Below are positions 8,294 through 17,400 of a stretch of DNA of 64,000 nt, piece by piece. Position numbers and translations under genes: made by a program. This DNA comes from Chthoniobacteraceae bacterium (GTDB lineage Bacteria > Verrucomicrobiota > Verrucomicrobiia > Chthoniobacterales > Chthoniobacteraceae): contig CANJNZ010000006.1 in NCBI GenBank assembly GCA_947476045.1, positions 1-64,000 on the forward strand, read 5' to 3'. The notes beneath the pieces were generated by a model. That model was given only the letters and a program-made list of their open reading frames with translations, searched no databases and had not been told where the DNA came from. Position 1 is the stretch's first letter; every line of letters starts with the position of its first letter.

Positions 8294-9004
8294 ATGAAAA
8301 CACGACTCCGCCCACAGAAAGCATTTACGCTCATTGAGCTAATTACGGTCATCGCCATCATCTCAATACTGATGGCCCTCCTTTTTCCAGCCCTCGGAGC
8401 CGCAAAAGAAAGCGCGCGGCGCACCAAAGCAGGCACCGTGGTCAAAGATATCGTCAACGCCTGTAAGAACTACGCAATCGACTACGGCAAATACCCGCCA
8501 ATCACCACGGCACAGGCTGGCGCTGGAAACAACACCTACATGTCCTTTGGAGACATTCCGGCAGGTAAGGCAAAAGTGGATAACAACCAGCTTTTCTATG
8601 TTCTCCGCGCTATCGCCCTTGGTGAAAATGCGGGCAATGGCGGCACCAAGCCCGCGCACTATCTCAATCCCCGCCAGCAAAAATATTTTGAACAGCCAAA
8701 AGCCACCGATTCCAAGAATCCGCGCGACGGCTTTGTGGACGGCAGCGAGTTTCCCGCAGGAAAAGTGGGCCAACTCATGGATCCGTGGGGCAACGAATAC
8801 TGCATCGTTCTCGATACGGATGGAGACGATGTGATTGACATGAGCGAATTCTTTTCCGATCTCGTTGCTCCCGATAACACCGTTCGTTTTTCAGCCGTTG
8901 CATTTTCGATGGCAAAAGACGGTATACGGGGTGGAAAAGGCTATGAAGGCCTCTTCCGCAAGACGAGTTCCACGCAAGCACCGGATGACATAGTTTCGTG
9001 GTAG
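8294..9004 (+). CDS. Pseudopilin / type II secretion GspG-like exported protein
   Basis: A 236-residue protein with a type IV prepilin leader. The short basic leader MKTRLRPQKA is followed by FTLIELITVIAIISILMALLFP, which has the conserved Phe+1 and Glu+5 and a 20-residue hydrophobic helix. I therefore start at the ATG at 8294, not at the upstream in-frame ATG at 8147. The middle contains YGKYPP, and MDPWGNEYCIVLDTDGD near residue 160 resembles the C-terminal calcium-binding region of GspG-like pseudopilins. It stands alone without other secretion genes, as is common for the many lone pseudopilins of Planctomycetes and Verrucomicrobia. It would be processed by a prepilin peptidase encoded elsewhere. 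Confidence 0.85.
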   Translation: MKTRLRPQKAFTLIELITVIAIISILMALLFPALGAAKESARRTKAGTVVKDIVNACKNYAIDYGKYPPITTAQAGAGNNTYMSFGDIPAGKAKVDNNQLFYVLRAIALGENAGNGGTKPAHYLNPRQQKYFEQPKATDSKNPRDGFVDGSEFPAGKVGQLMDPWGNEYCIVLDTDGDDVIDMSEFFSDLVAPDNTVRFSAVAFSMAKDGIRGGKGYEGLFRKTSSTQAPDDIVSW

Positions 9005-9023
9005 TAATGCCACGCCGCTCAAA

Positions 9024-9094
9024 GCGGGTGTAGTTCAATGGTAGAACGGCAGTTTCCCATACTGCATACGAGGGTTCGATTCCCTCTACCCGCT
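9024..9094 (+). tRNA. tRNA-Gly (anticodon CCC)
   Basis: A 71-base cloverleaf. The acceptor stem GCGGGTG pairs with TACCCGC (one G-T pair) and the discriminator base is T. The anticodon stem GCAGT/ACTGC encloses the loop TTCCCAT, giving anticodon CCC for GGG codons. The T arm is GAGGG-TTCGATT-CCCTC. The CCA end is not encoded. It lies 19 bases after the pseudopilin stop codon and borders a gene-poor stretch that may contain an integrase remnant. Confidence 0.95.
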
Positions 9095-9221
9095 CCCTCC
9101 CCTGTATTCATCATGGTTTCAGGGCGATTTTCGATTTTGAAAGTTGCGACTCAAACAATAACTAAGACAATTCTTTCGATTTAGCACAGTTGTTATCGGA
9201 TTATACCCGCAAGCGGCAGTC

Positions 9222-9305
9222 GGCCCCGGGGATGGCGTGGTGGTGGTCGAGCGGCACTACGCGCACATGTCGCCTAGCGATTCGGAAATCGGGAAGACGC
9301 TATGA
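9222..9305 (+). pseudogene. Possible C-terminal remnant of a tyrosine recombinase
   Basis: Codons just before a stop at 9303-9305 read ERHYAHMSPSDSEIGKTL. The RHYAHMSP part is like the final catalytic-tyrosine box of phage-type integrases (typically RYAHLSP or similar). No other integrase boxes are found upstream, and the 130 bases between it and tRNA-Gly do not encode a recombinase. If real, it is a decayed leftover of an element that used the tRNA as target. The match is short, so chance resemblance remains possible. Confidence 0.3.
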
Positions 9306-9306
9306 C

Positions 9307-9429
9307 ATTCATACGGCTTTTCGAATGCGGAAGATCGAACGGAAGTTTAGGGTGTAATATTTCATCACAAGTTGTTCAATATCTTCGGAATACAAGGCCG
9401 TATCCCGATATAAACACGCCCGTATGAAT
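9307..9429. repeat. 123-bp segment bounded by 10-bp inverted repeats
   Basis: ATTCATACGG at 9307-9316 is exactly inverted as CCGTATGAAT at 9420-9429. The interior is AT-rich and non-coding. It could be the trace of a small non-autonomous element or a chance pair; no target duplication is obvious. Confidence 0.3.
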
Positions 9430-9779
9430 ACCAAATCGTGAAACAATCCAGGCACCAAAAGCAGAAGTTCATCCGCAGATTCCCTGGATACGAAGCGATG
9501 GTGAACATGCCGTCGCCCTCCCCCTCCGTGCCTTTCCGCGTTGAAAATTCTGCATTGCTGCGCTTCCTCACAAACATGGGTTACACCCTCGTCGTGGCTG
9601 GCAGGATGTTCGCCAACGCACGGCTTCCCGCTTACAATGTCGTGATGCTCAACCTGGAGACAATCCTAAGGAAGGGCACCCGTGACACATCCAAGCTTTA
9701 CGAGAAAATGCGGCAGTGCTCCGCCAGCAAAAAATCAAACAGTCATGAATAGCCCGATGCGACGGGTCGGCATTGATGC

Positions 9780-12700
9780 CTATTTCTTCGCGACGCCGAC
9801 TGCGCCGCTCTCGGCGAGTGTGCCGGGTGCGGCGGTCTTTGGCGGAAGGAAGATGAAAAAGCCGCTGGCGGTGTTGGTCTTTTGGAATGCGACACCGGCG
9901 AATTTCACCGCTTTGCCTGTGCCGGGATGCGTGAAGCTGCCGCTCATCGCGCCGGTGGCAGGGACAAAAGCTGTTTTCAACAAAGTCGCTGCGGTGGAGG
10001 CGGCGGTAGCTCCGTGGACGGTGACTTTGCTCTTATCGCTGAGGTTTGCGTCGTTGGAGGTGTTTGTTGTGAGGCCGCCGTCTGCGAGGGTGATGAAGAT
10101 ATTGTCCGTCGTATTTACGAGCGCGCCGGGGACTCCTAGACCGAGGACGGTGTCGGGGTTTGGCGGCGTCGGGTTTTTCGTGCTGGGTTTGGTAGGCACG
10201 AAATATTTCGACGCGATGAAGTCGGTGGTGATGCCGTTGGGCCAGCCGGCGGGATACGGTTTTAGCGGTGCTCTCGCGGCAGATGTATCCGGCTTGAACC
10301 AGATCATTCCGGCGCAGACTGCGTCTGTCTGTGCTTGATTGCTAAAAACAATGTTTCCGCTGATGAAGCCGGCTTTGCTGTAGAGCTGTATGAAGAGCGG
10401 CAATTCGTTGTTCTTGGAAAGCGCGTTCGAGTAGGAGACCGTGGTGCCGTCAGCGAGTTTGCCCAGGACTTTTACCACGCCGGCTGTGGAAACAGTGACC
10501 GCACTGTAGCCGTCTCCCTGTGGGAACGTATTCGTCGCCTTTCCTCCATTGGCGGTGGCCTGGAAAATGGCGGTGTATTTGCCCTTCTCCTTCGTGGCAT
10601 CGAGAATCGTCGCCGGCACATTCAGATAAGGAGCGACAGGAGTTTTTTTTGAGGTGTAAAGCGCGCGATCCGCGTTGGAGATGGTGCCGAACAATGTGGT
10701 GCCGCCAGAATTCTTTAGCGTGCCGGTGACCTTGTTTCCCCCAGTGATGTCGAGGTTGAGTGACAGGAAACCGAGCGAAATATTTGCAGGTTTCGCTTTT
10801 TTCACGAGTTCAAAGGTTGAGGTCAGGGTTTTTCCAAAACGCCCCGCACCGTCCAGAGCGTTGAAGGCTCCGCTGATGGGCAGCGCGACACCGCCGAGTG
10901 TGACCTTGCCAGTGAAGGTGCCTTTCGTGGTGACTTTCACATTGATGAGACCACTGTGGAGTAGCGGATCTGTGGCGGGAGTCAGCAGACCGTTGTAGCT
11001 GCCGCCAAGCTGCGCCAGCGGGACGATGACGGTGCCATCGGTGACGGTGAGCGTGGTGGTGGTCTGGCCGCTGGTGGTCGCTCCCGTGGCGCTCCCTAGG
11101 CTTAGCGTGACCGTTTCGGCGGATTCGACAGCCGCGTCTGCTTTCACGGTGATGTCGAAGCTCTTGGAAGTCGCGTCGCCGGCATTCCAACTGAGTGTGT
11201 TGGAGACGGGCAGCGCATAATCGTCCGGGTTGTTCGCGGTGCCGCCAGTCACGGAGACCACCACGCTGGCAGCGCCAGACGAGCCGCCCGTGCGAGTCAC
11301 TGTGATGGATTTCACCACGGTTCCGCTGGATGGCTCTGCCTGCGTAAACTGCGCGGCACTGAACGCCAATGTGCCCGCTGACTGTGGCAGGTCGTTGATG
11401 GTGGCGACGGCTGTGTTGTTCTGCGAATCGATCGAAAGACCATTGGTTGCACTCTGGAGCTTGAGATTGATCGTCTCCGCACTTTCCGTCAACGCATCGG
11501 CCTTCACGGTGATGTCGAAAGTCTTCGCCGCCGTGTCGCCATTTGCCCAACTCAAGGTGACGGGCGTGCTTAAAGTGTAATCATTTGTGCTGGACGCCGT
11601 GCCTGGACTGTTGCTGTCCACGGTTGCCTCCACTGTGACCGCGCCGGAAGAGCCACCTGTGCGGTTGACAGTGATGGTCATCGCAACCGTTCCGGAGGCA
11701 GGCTCCGTCTGCGAATACGTCGCTGAACTGAACGCCACTGAGCCGACTGGCGGCGGGTCGCTGATGGTGAGTGTTGTGCGAGTGGTCGTCCCGAGTGTGG
11801 CACCCGTGACATTGCTCAGATCGAGAATCACCGTCTCATTGCCCTCGACGAGCGCATCCTGCTTGATGGTCACGTCAAATGTCTTTGCGACGTTATCGCC
11901 GTTCGCCCATGTGAGATGGACGGGCGAGGCTGGCAGCGTGAAGTCCACACTATCCGTCGCCGTGCCTGCGGAGCCACCAGTCACAAGGACAACATCCACA
12001 GCCGCCGCACCTGTAGTGCCGCCCGTGCGGTTCACTGTGATCGTCTTTGTTACATCCCCGCTTGCGCTTTCCGCCTGCGAGTAGGTGGCCGATGCAAAGG
12101 CAACTGTCCCCGGTCCTGTCACGGCTGGCGTAAAGGTCAATGTCCCATCGCTCGCGATGGTAAATGTGCCGACAAAGTCGCCGGGATTTGTGGGCTGTCC
12201 CACCACGTTGGGGTCGAAAGTCATCCGATAGAGGTCTAGAACCGAGTTTGCGACGCCCGTGGTGAAATCACCTTCGCAAGTAGGGTTGAATGCTGCAAAG
12301 CTGATGCCGCCGTTGTTATTGAAGGGCGAGCCACCAGGCTGATAGGAGGCATAGCTGTTGGATACAGAGTTATCCTGACTCACACCTTTTCCGGGGCTGT
12401 TCGCAGTGGAAGTGGACGACGTGTATCTAGCTGCCATGCTCACCATTTTTGAGGTCGTCACTCCTTGGGAGGTATCACTGCCTCGAAGCCATGGCGAGGA
12501 TTGAGTGCCGGGTGAATTTCTCTGCCTGGTGGCGTAGAGAGTTTTTTTGGGGTCATTTCCCACCGGGTCGAAAGAGCCCGAGGTGCCCGAGATGCTCCAC
12601 AAAATATCCGGGCGGTTCTGATACCATTCCTGCGGATTCATTGGGTCTGTCGTGTCCTGCCCAAACACCGCCACGAGATCCGTTGCAATATCTCCAAGAC

Positions 12701-12905
12701 CACTCACGGCAAACGCGCCGGGGGCGGAAGTAAATTGCGAAGCCTGACCAAGGTTTATCACATAGCTCTGGTTCCCGCTCGTGGCACGGAAACCAAGAAA
12801 AAGATCGTCCGCGCTGTAAGAGGTCGCCGTTTGAGCATCGGCACGTTGTGCGATAAAGACAGATGTTGCGAAGGCAAAGGCGGCCAGTAGATTTTTAATT
12901 TTCAT
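9780..12905 (-). CDS. Large exported protein with novel N-terminal domain and Calx-beta repeats
   Basis: A 1041-residue secreted protein. Residues 1-24 are a signal peptide ending ADA. Residues 28-265 form a domain shared with the protein at 14437-17778 (motifs LFLGFRA, VINLGQAS, SGTSG, KTLYATR, SQGVTTSK, YQPGG, NGGISFAAFNP). Then come three Calx-beta-type repeats at about residues 268-385, 390-505 and 510-625 (each with FSSATYSQ.E..SG and a later VTVKADA..E..E.. acidic motif that usually binds calcium). The remaining 400 residues repeat a GSYNGLL / ..GTFTGKV pattern and end in FAGVAFQKTNTASGFF. There is no PEP-CTERM or LPXTG tail. A surface or matrix role is likely, probably calcium-dependent; the exact function is unknown. 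Confidence 0.8.
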   Translation of the reverse strand: MKIKNLLAAFAFATSVFIAQRADAQTATSYSADDLFLGFRATSGNQSYVINLGQASQFTSAPGAFAVSGLGDIATDLVAVFGQDTTDPMNPQEWYQNRPDILWSISGTSGSFDPVGNDPKKTLYATRQRNSPGTQSSPWLRGSDTSQGVTTSKMVSMAARYTSSTSTANSPGKGVSQDNSVSNSYASYQPGGSPFNNNGGISFAAFNPTCEGDFTTGVANSVLDLYRMTFDPNVVGQPTNPGDFVGTFTIASDGTLTFTPAVTGPGTVAFASATYSQAESASGDVTKTITVNRTGGTTGAAAVDVVLVTGGSAGTATDSVDFTLPASPVHLTWANGDNVAKTFDVTIKQDALVEGNETVILDLSNVTGATLGTTTRTTLTISDPPPVGSVAFSSATYSQTEPASGTVAMTITVNRTGGSSGAVTVEATVDSNSPGTASSTNDYTLSTPVTLSWANGDTAAKTFDITVKADALTESAETINLKLQSATNGLSIDSQNNTAVATINDLPQSAGTLAFSAAQFTQAEPSSGTVVKSITVTRTGGSSGAASVVVSVTGGTANNPDDYALPVSNTLSWNAGDATSKSFDITVKADAAVESAETVTLSLGSATGATTSGQTTTTLTVTDGTVIVPLAQLGGSYNGLLTPATDPLLHSGLINVKVTTKGTFTGKVTLGGVALPISGAFNALDGAGRFGKTLTSTFELVKKAKPANISLGFLSLNLDITGGNKVTGTLKNSGGTTLFGTISNADRALYTSKKTPVAPYLNVPATILDATKEKGKYTAIFQATANGGKATNTFPQGDGYSAVTVSTAGVVKVLGKLADGTTVSYSNALSKNNELPLFIQLYSKAGFISGNIVFSNQAQTDAVCAGMIWFKPDTSAARAPLKPYPAGWPNGITTDFIASKYFVPTKPSTKNPTPPNPDTVLGLGVPGALVNTTDNIFITLADGGLTTNTSNDANLSDKSKVTVHGATAASTAATLLKTAFVPATGAMSGSFTHPGTGKAVKFAGVAFQKTNTASGFFIFLPPKTAAPGTLAESGAVGVAKK

Positions 12906-13150
12906 GATTTTGTAAATTGATGGTTAAGTGATTCGAAATTGGATTGAGGGAATGTCTGATAGACGAATACCAGACACTTCCTCACTAAAGCACCATTCCG
13001 TGTCGGAAAAGTGGCTTGAAGGTTACATTTTTGCGACTCTGTTAAGAATATTATGAACTAGGGTCCATGTTGCAGCGCGTTTTCGTGGCGTGTCCGCGTT
13101 ATGGACATCCTGACTGCCAGCATCCCGCTCCATGGGCTTTCACTCTTTGC
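12906..13150. other. Upstream region of the Calx-beta protein gene
   Basis: This is 245 bases of AT-rich, non-coding DNA between a terminator and the start of the gene read leftward from 12905. It should hold that gene's promoter. A short inverted repeat GTCTG...CAGAC lies at about 12956-12977. I see no other motif that I can support. Confidence 0.4.
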
Positions 13151-13185
13151 AAAAAAAAACGGTGCGGGTGTTTCCACCCGCACCG
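13151..13185 (-). terminator. Strong rho-independent terminator
   Basis: Read on the minus strand, an 11-bp perfect stem CGGTGCGGGTG/CACCCGCACCG with a 4-base loop is followed by nine T residues. It lies 26 bases after the stop codon of the binding-protein-like gene, so that gene and the Calx-beta gene further on are separately transcribed. Confidence 0.93.
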
Positions 13186-13211
13186 TTGTTGATTGTTATT
13201 TTGCTAAGTTA

Positions 13212-14354
13212 TTACGGTGTCACGTTGCCGCCGTCGCTAAGACGAGAGACGTGCATCGTGCTGAGTTTGACTGTTGCATCCGTGTTAATGAGCTGGTTTG
13301 CAAGCGCAGTTGCAGTGCTCAGTTTGACACCAGAGAGGCTGGATTTATACATCAAGTGTTCATAGCTCCAGAAGGTGTATTGTCCTTCTGCGAGTGCCGT
13401 TGCCGAATAGGTCACGCCGTTGTAGGCGATTTCCTTTGCACCTGCGGTGATTGCCGTGCCTGCGTCACCCGTGGAGAGGTAGGTGACATAAACGCCACCG
13501 ATACCAGCAAGGCTCGTATTGCCCATTACGCCGGCGAGCGTGCCGCCGCTGCCGTAGCCTGCATTGCCCGTCGAGAAACCAATACCATTGACCGTAGTCG
13601 CGGGCCATGGAACCTGCGACGAAACAGCACCGCCGCTCGCGGTAGGCTGATACTGCAGCACAGTGGCATCCACACCAACACCAGACTCAGCAAATGCCGT
13701 GAGGCGAGTGCCGGAATCGGGATCGCGGCCGATTGCATAAACTTTATATGCGCTATCGGTCGGGACTCCTGTGAATGCGTTTAGTTTGAGCTCACCATTT
13801 TGAAACAGCACTTGCGCCAATTGTGGCGTAATATTGTTCAAAAGAGGAATGCTCAGGGCAGCATCCTTGCTCGCAACCCACTTGAAGGGCACGACGCCTA
13901 CAGTCGTAAAGGTGAGAACCGGTGATTTGAACGGCGTGGCGGCCTGAAAGGTGTCCGACATGGCTACGTCAGGAACCTGAAGGTCTCCACCCGTGGCCGC
14001 GCCTGTTGTTCCAGCCGGCGAAACTGTTGTAGCATCCGTGAGGAAGTCAACAGTGAGGCCTTGTGACACAGTCTGGACGCCGCCCACAGAGCCGCTCCAT
14101 GATGTTTTGATGATTACGTCATTGCCGGCAACTTTTCCGACGAAGATTGCCTTGCCAGCGCTGGTAAACGAAGTTCCCGCATAGGCATAGCTGACTGGTG
14201 TCGGCGTTGTATCAAAAATATTTCTGATGGCCGTGTGAGTGGCGCCGCGGTAAGCCGTGGAACCTGTGATGAGGAGCTTGGTCTGGGCCAGGGCTTCGCT
14301 GTTGAGGGCGAGGCCGGCAAGTCCGGCAAGCATGAGCGTTTTTAGTGTTTTCAT
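13212..14354 (-). CDS. Exported PstS-like periplasmic-binding-fold protein
   Basis: A 380-residue exported protein. The signal peptide ends LNSEALAQ near residue 24. The mature start KLLITGSTAYRGATHTAIRN resembles the first phosphate-loop of PstS-like binding proteins, and VYAIGRDPDSGTRLTAFAE (about residues 210-228) resembles their second ligand loop (usually RxDGSGT). The C terminus ends VSRLSDGGNVTP. No ABC transporter genes are near, and it sits between two large surface-type proteins. Stand-alone PstS-like proteins of this kind are common in Verrucomicrobia; the ligand is not known. It lies 82 bases downstream of the NxxGxxAF protein gene and ends in a strong terminator, so the two probably form one transcript. 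Confidence 0.7.
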   Translation of the reverse strand: MKTLKTLMLAGLAGLALNSEALAQTKLLITGSTAYRGATHTAIRNIFDTTPTPVSYAYAGTSFTSAGKAIFVGKVAGNDVIIKTSWSGSVGGVQTVSQGLTVDFLTDATTVSPAGTTGAATGGDLQVPDVAMSDTFQAATPFKSPVLTFTTVGVVPFKWVASKDAALSIPLLNNITPQLAQVLFQNGELKLNAFTGVPTDSAYKVYAIGRDPDSGTRLTAFAESGVGVDATVLQYQPTASGGAVSSQVPWPATTVNGIGFSTGNAGYGSGGTLAGVMGNTSLAGIGGVYVTYLSTGDAGTAITAGAKEIAYNGVTYSATALAEGQYTFWSYEHLMYKSSLSGVKLSTATALANQLINTDATVKLSTMHVSRLSDGGNVTP

Positions 14355-14436
14355 GTTTTTTATAGGTTGTTTGATTGTTGGATGGTTGATACTGACTTTG
14401 TTTTAGGTTTTGTTGAGTTGTTGTTTGAGTTGATTG

Positions 14437-17400
14437 TTACGGAATGGTTTGTGTGATGATGCCGGTGCTTGGGATGCCAGCATCAATGAATTTGGCACTG
14501 TAGATGACCTGTCGGTTGTTATTGAAGTTGCGTGTTACACCGTTTGAACCTGTGACGGCATTCAGGAAAGTCAGCGATACCACTGTCTTTCCACTGACAA
14601 CATCTCCTTCCTGAACGAGTTTGGTGAGCCGGCCCTGACTGTCGACAGCCCAGATTCCATAGTCGTTTGTTGCAGAGATACCGAAGGCATCGGTTTTCAA
14701 CTGGGCGTAGATAATCGGACCATTGTCCGAAAGAGCCAGTGAGGTGAATGCCTTGAAACGGTTCGCAATATTAGGCGCACCCGGGACCTCATCCACCACG
14801 CTGGTGAGTTTACTCACGCTGCCGGTGGCGGTTTTCCAGAAGATACCTGCATTGGCAACTGTCCCGATTTTGAAGCTACCGGGATAAGCCACTGATCCGT
14901 TGGCAACCAGAGGTTCTCCGAAGGCATTCATCACGCCGCCGCCGATAGAATCACCAAGCCGGGCAATGGGCTGCAATAGCGAACCCTGACCTTTGAAGAT
15001 GCCAATATTATTGGCCGCAGTGACAAAGAGTCCGCTTGGATTTAGCGTTGCATTTACCACTTCGTCCGCACCATCCGCGGCCACAGAAGCCCCGAATGAA
15101 TTAAACGTTGCGGCTGCTATGCTGCTGACTCCGCCGACGGTAGCGCCGGTTTTCTTGAATGGAGTGAGCGTTCCTGCCACGCTGTCCAGCAACGATACGC
15201 TGCCATCTACCAGTTTGGCCTGGAGCGTAACCGCATTGCCGGCGTGTCCGCGCGTCTGGGCGGGCGAACCTGTCACTGGAGTAAGCAGCGTGAAGGAAGC
15301 GACGGGTGAAAGCCCAGCCAGACCGGGAAGAGAGTCTTCTCCTTCACGGATGACTTTGGTGAGCGTGCCATTGCTGTTCATGAATGCAGCTTTGTCATTC
15401 ACTGCCGTGACTGCGGCGCCTGTCCCGGTTTTTAGTGTCGCAGTATAGAGCAGGTTGGAACCCTGCAGGCTGATGTTGCTGATCACTGAAATAATCGCGA
15501 AATCAGACAATGCAGGACTGGATGCCTCGCGGGCTGCAATCGTCAGTGCACCGCCAGTAAACGCATTGGTCAGGACAACCAAGTCGTTTGCCGTGGACAC
15601 TGGTGTCGTGGTAGCGGTGGTGGTGCCAAGGTTTATGAGAGTGGCAAGAAAGGCCACCTTGCCGGATTCGTTGATGACCGGATCAAATACCGTGCCGATT
15701 ACCGCACCGGTGATGGTGCAAGGGCCACCCACATAGGCAACCAGCGTCGGACTGTTGGCCGGGCCGGCAAAAATGCCTTTTCCGGTTTTCGCCGCGATTG
15801 CGGGCTGCGCTCCGTTTGCTGCCACTGCTGGCGAGGACCAAGATGCAAGGAAGGCCACTTGACCTGCGTCATTAATTGCAGGAGCGCCGAAGGAAGTGAA
15901 TTTCGAATTCGCTGCAATTCCAGCCGTCGTTCCGGCTCCGGGAACAGCGTCGCCAGTCGTAGCGGCCGCCGATATCAGAAGCGTGGTTTGGAGTGTTCCT
16001 GCGGTCACGGTAAGCGGGATATTCGTGACCGTAGTGTTGTTCGCCGCGTCGGTGGACGTAAACGTCAGGGTTTGTCCCACAGCTGGAAAATAACCGACTG
16101 GTGGGTTCTGAGTCGTCGTGACAGGATTCGAGAAGTCGGTGATGACCAACTGGCTCCGCAGATCCCCAAGAGGAGTTGTGGAAGAGTAACCGGTGGTCGA
16201 AACCCCAGCGGCGTTTACCACTGGAGGCGTTTTATCGCCAACTGTGATGGACTTGGTGGCAGTTCTTGCATTGTTAAACAAGTCCTGGCAAGAGAACGTG
16301 AGTGTCGCTGGCCCTGGAGGCAGAAGCGTCCCCGGTGCTGGAAGTTGCGTTACTGGCCCAAACGTCGAGAAGTCGGCGACTCCCACTAACGAAGTTTGAT
16401 CCGGCAACACCGTAATGCTGTCGTAGCCGGTGGCTGGAACAGAAGCTACGTTGAGCACAGGAGCGGAGATGTCGCGCACTTTGACCGTGACACCGGTTAC
16501 ATTCGTCACATGACTTTGTGCATCCGTGCAGGTGAAGGTGACTGAATAGTTTTCATCCAAAGCGGTCAGAGCTGTCCCGATTGCGGGAGTCTGAACCGTC
16601 GTCACGGCAGAGGCGTCGGAAATGTCCAGAAAGCCGCGCAGATCCGGCAGTGTTGCATTGACGTCGATGATCTTGCCCGCAAGGCGCGTGGTGCCAACTG
16701 TGGGTGCAGCCGAGTCAACGATGGTTTGACCCTTTGTCACCTGCGATGAGATGACATGGCCATCCGCATCGGTGAATCTTACGGACACATCGTATTTTCC
16801 CTCGGGAAGCGAACCGCTGACGATTTCAGTATTGGCAGTTGGGTTTGTAGGATCAAACGTGATGGTGTGCGCACCAGCCGTTTCGCTGGCTCCTGCGAGC
16901 TGCAGATTGCGCACGGTGCCATTGGCATCAACGAACTCAAGTTTCAGAGACCCCGAAGCGACTCCGGCGGGGAGAGTGAACTGAACAGTCACCGAATTGC
17001 TGGAAGGCGTATTGGTGAACTGTGCCGAAACTTTGCTCGCCTTTGCGGGAGCGGTGAAGCTGAGCGTGCCGTCTGTATTGAGGGTGAATGTCCCCACATA
17101 TTGACCGGCACCGCTGCCGGGAGTCATGCGGAACAGCTCAACTGCGGAAAACGTCCCATCAAAGGTGCTTTCTGTAGAAGGATTGAATGACGCAAAGCTG
17201 ATGCCGTTGTTGTTGCCAACGGGTGTGCCGCCGGGCTGAAACGATCCATAGCTATTGACGTCCGCCTTGTTTTCAATCGCGCCGCCGTTCGACGAAAGTG
17301 TATATGTCTGATAACCTGTCGCAAAGCTGCCGAGCTTGCTGGTGGTCACGCCTTGTGAGGTGGGACTCTGCCTGGTCCATGCCGTAGGATGGCCGGTGGC

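Larger units (their letters stand above)
9095..9779. other. Gene-poor stretch after tRNA-Gly
   Basis: No convincing intact gene is present in 685 bases. The base composition is more AT-rich than the flanks in the first half. A plus-strand frame of 104 codons (9438-9752) has no recognisable motif, and I do not call it. The stretch holds a possible tyrosine-recombinase tail and a pair of inverted 10-mers, described separately. This is the kind of sequence left after decay of an element inserted next to a tRNA. Confidence 0.5.

Noticed and set aside
9024-9429. An intact genomic island at tRNA-Gly
   Set aside because: No duplicated tRNA 3' end, no intact integrase and no cargo could be found downstream; the following genes look like ordinary exported proteins of this lineage.
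9438-9752. A 104-codon plus-strand frame after tRNA-Gly
   Set aside because: No motif, mixed composition and no ribosome site; it lies in DNA that otherwise looks decayed.
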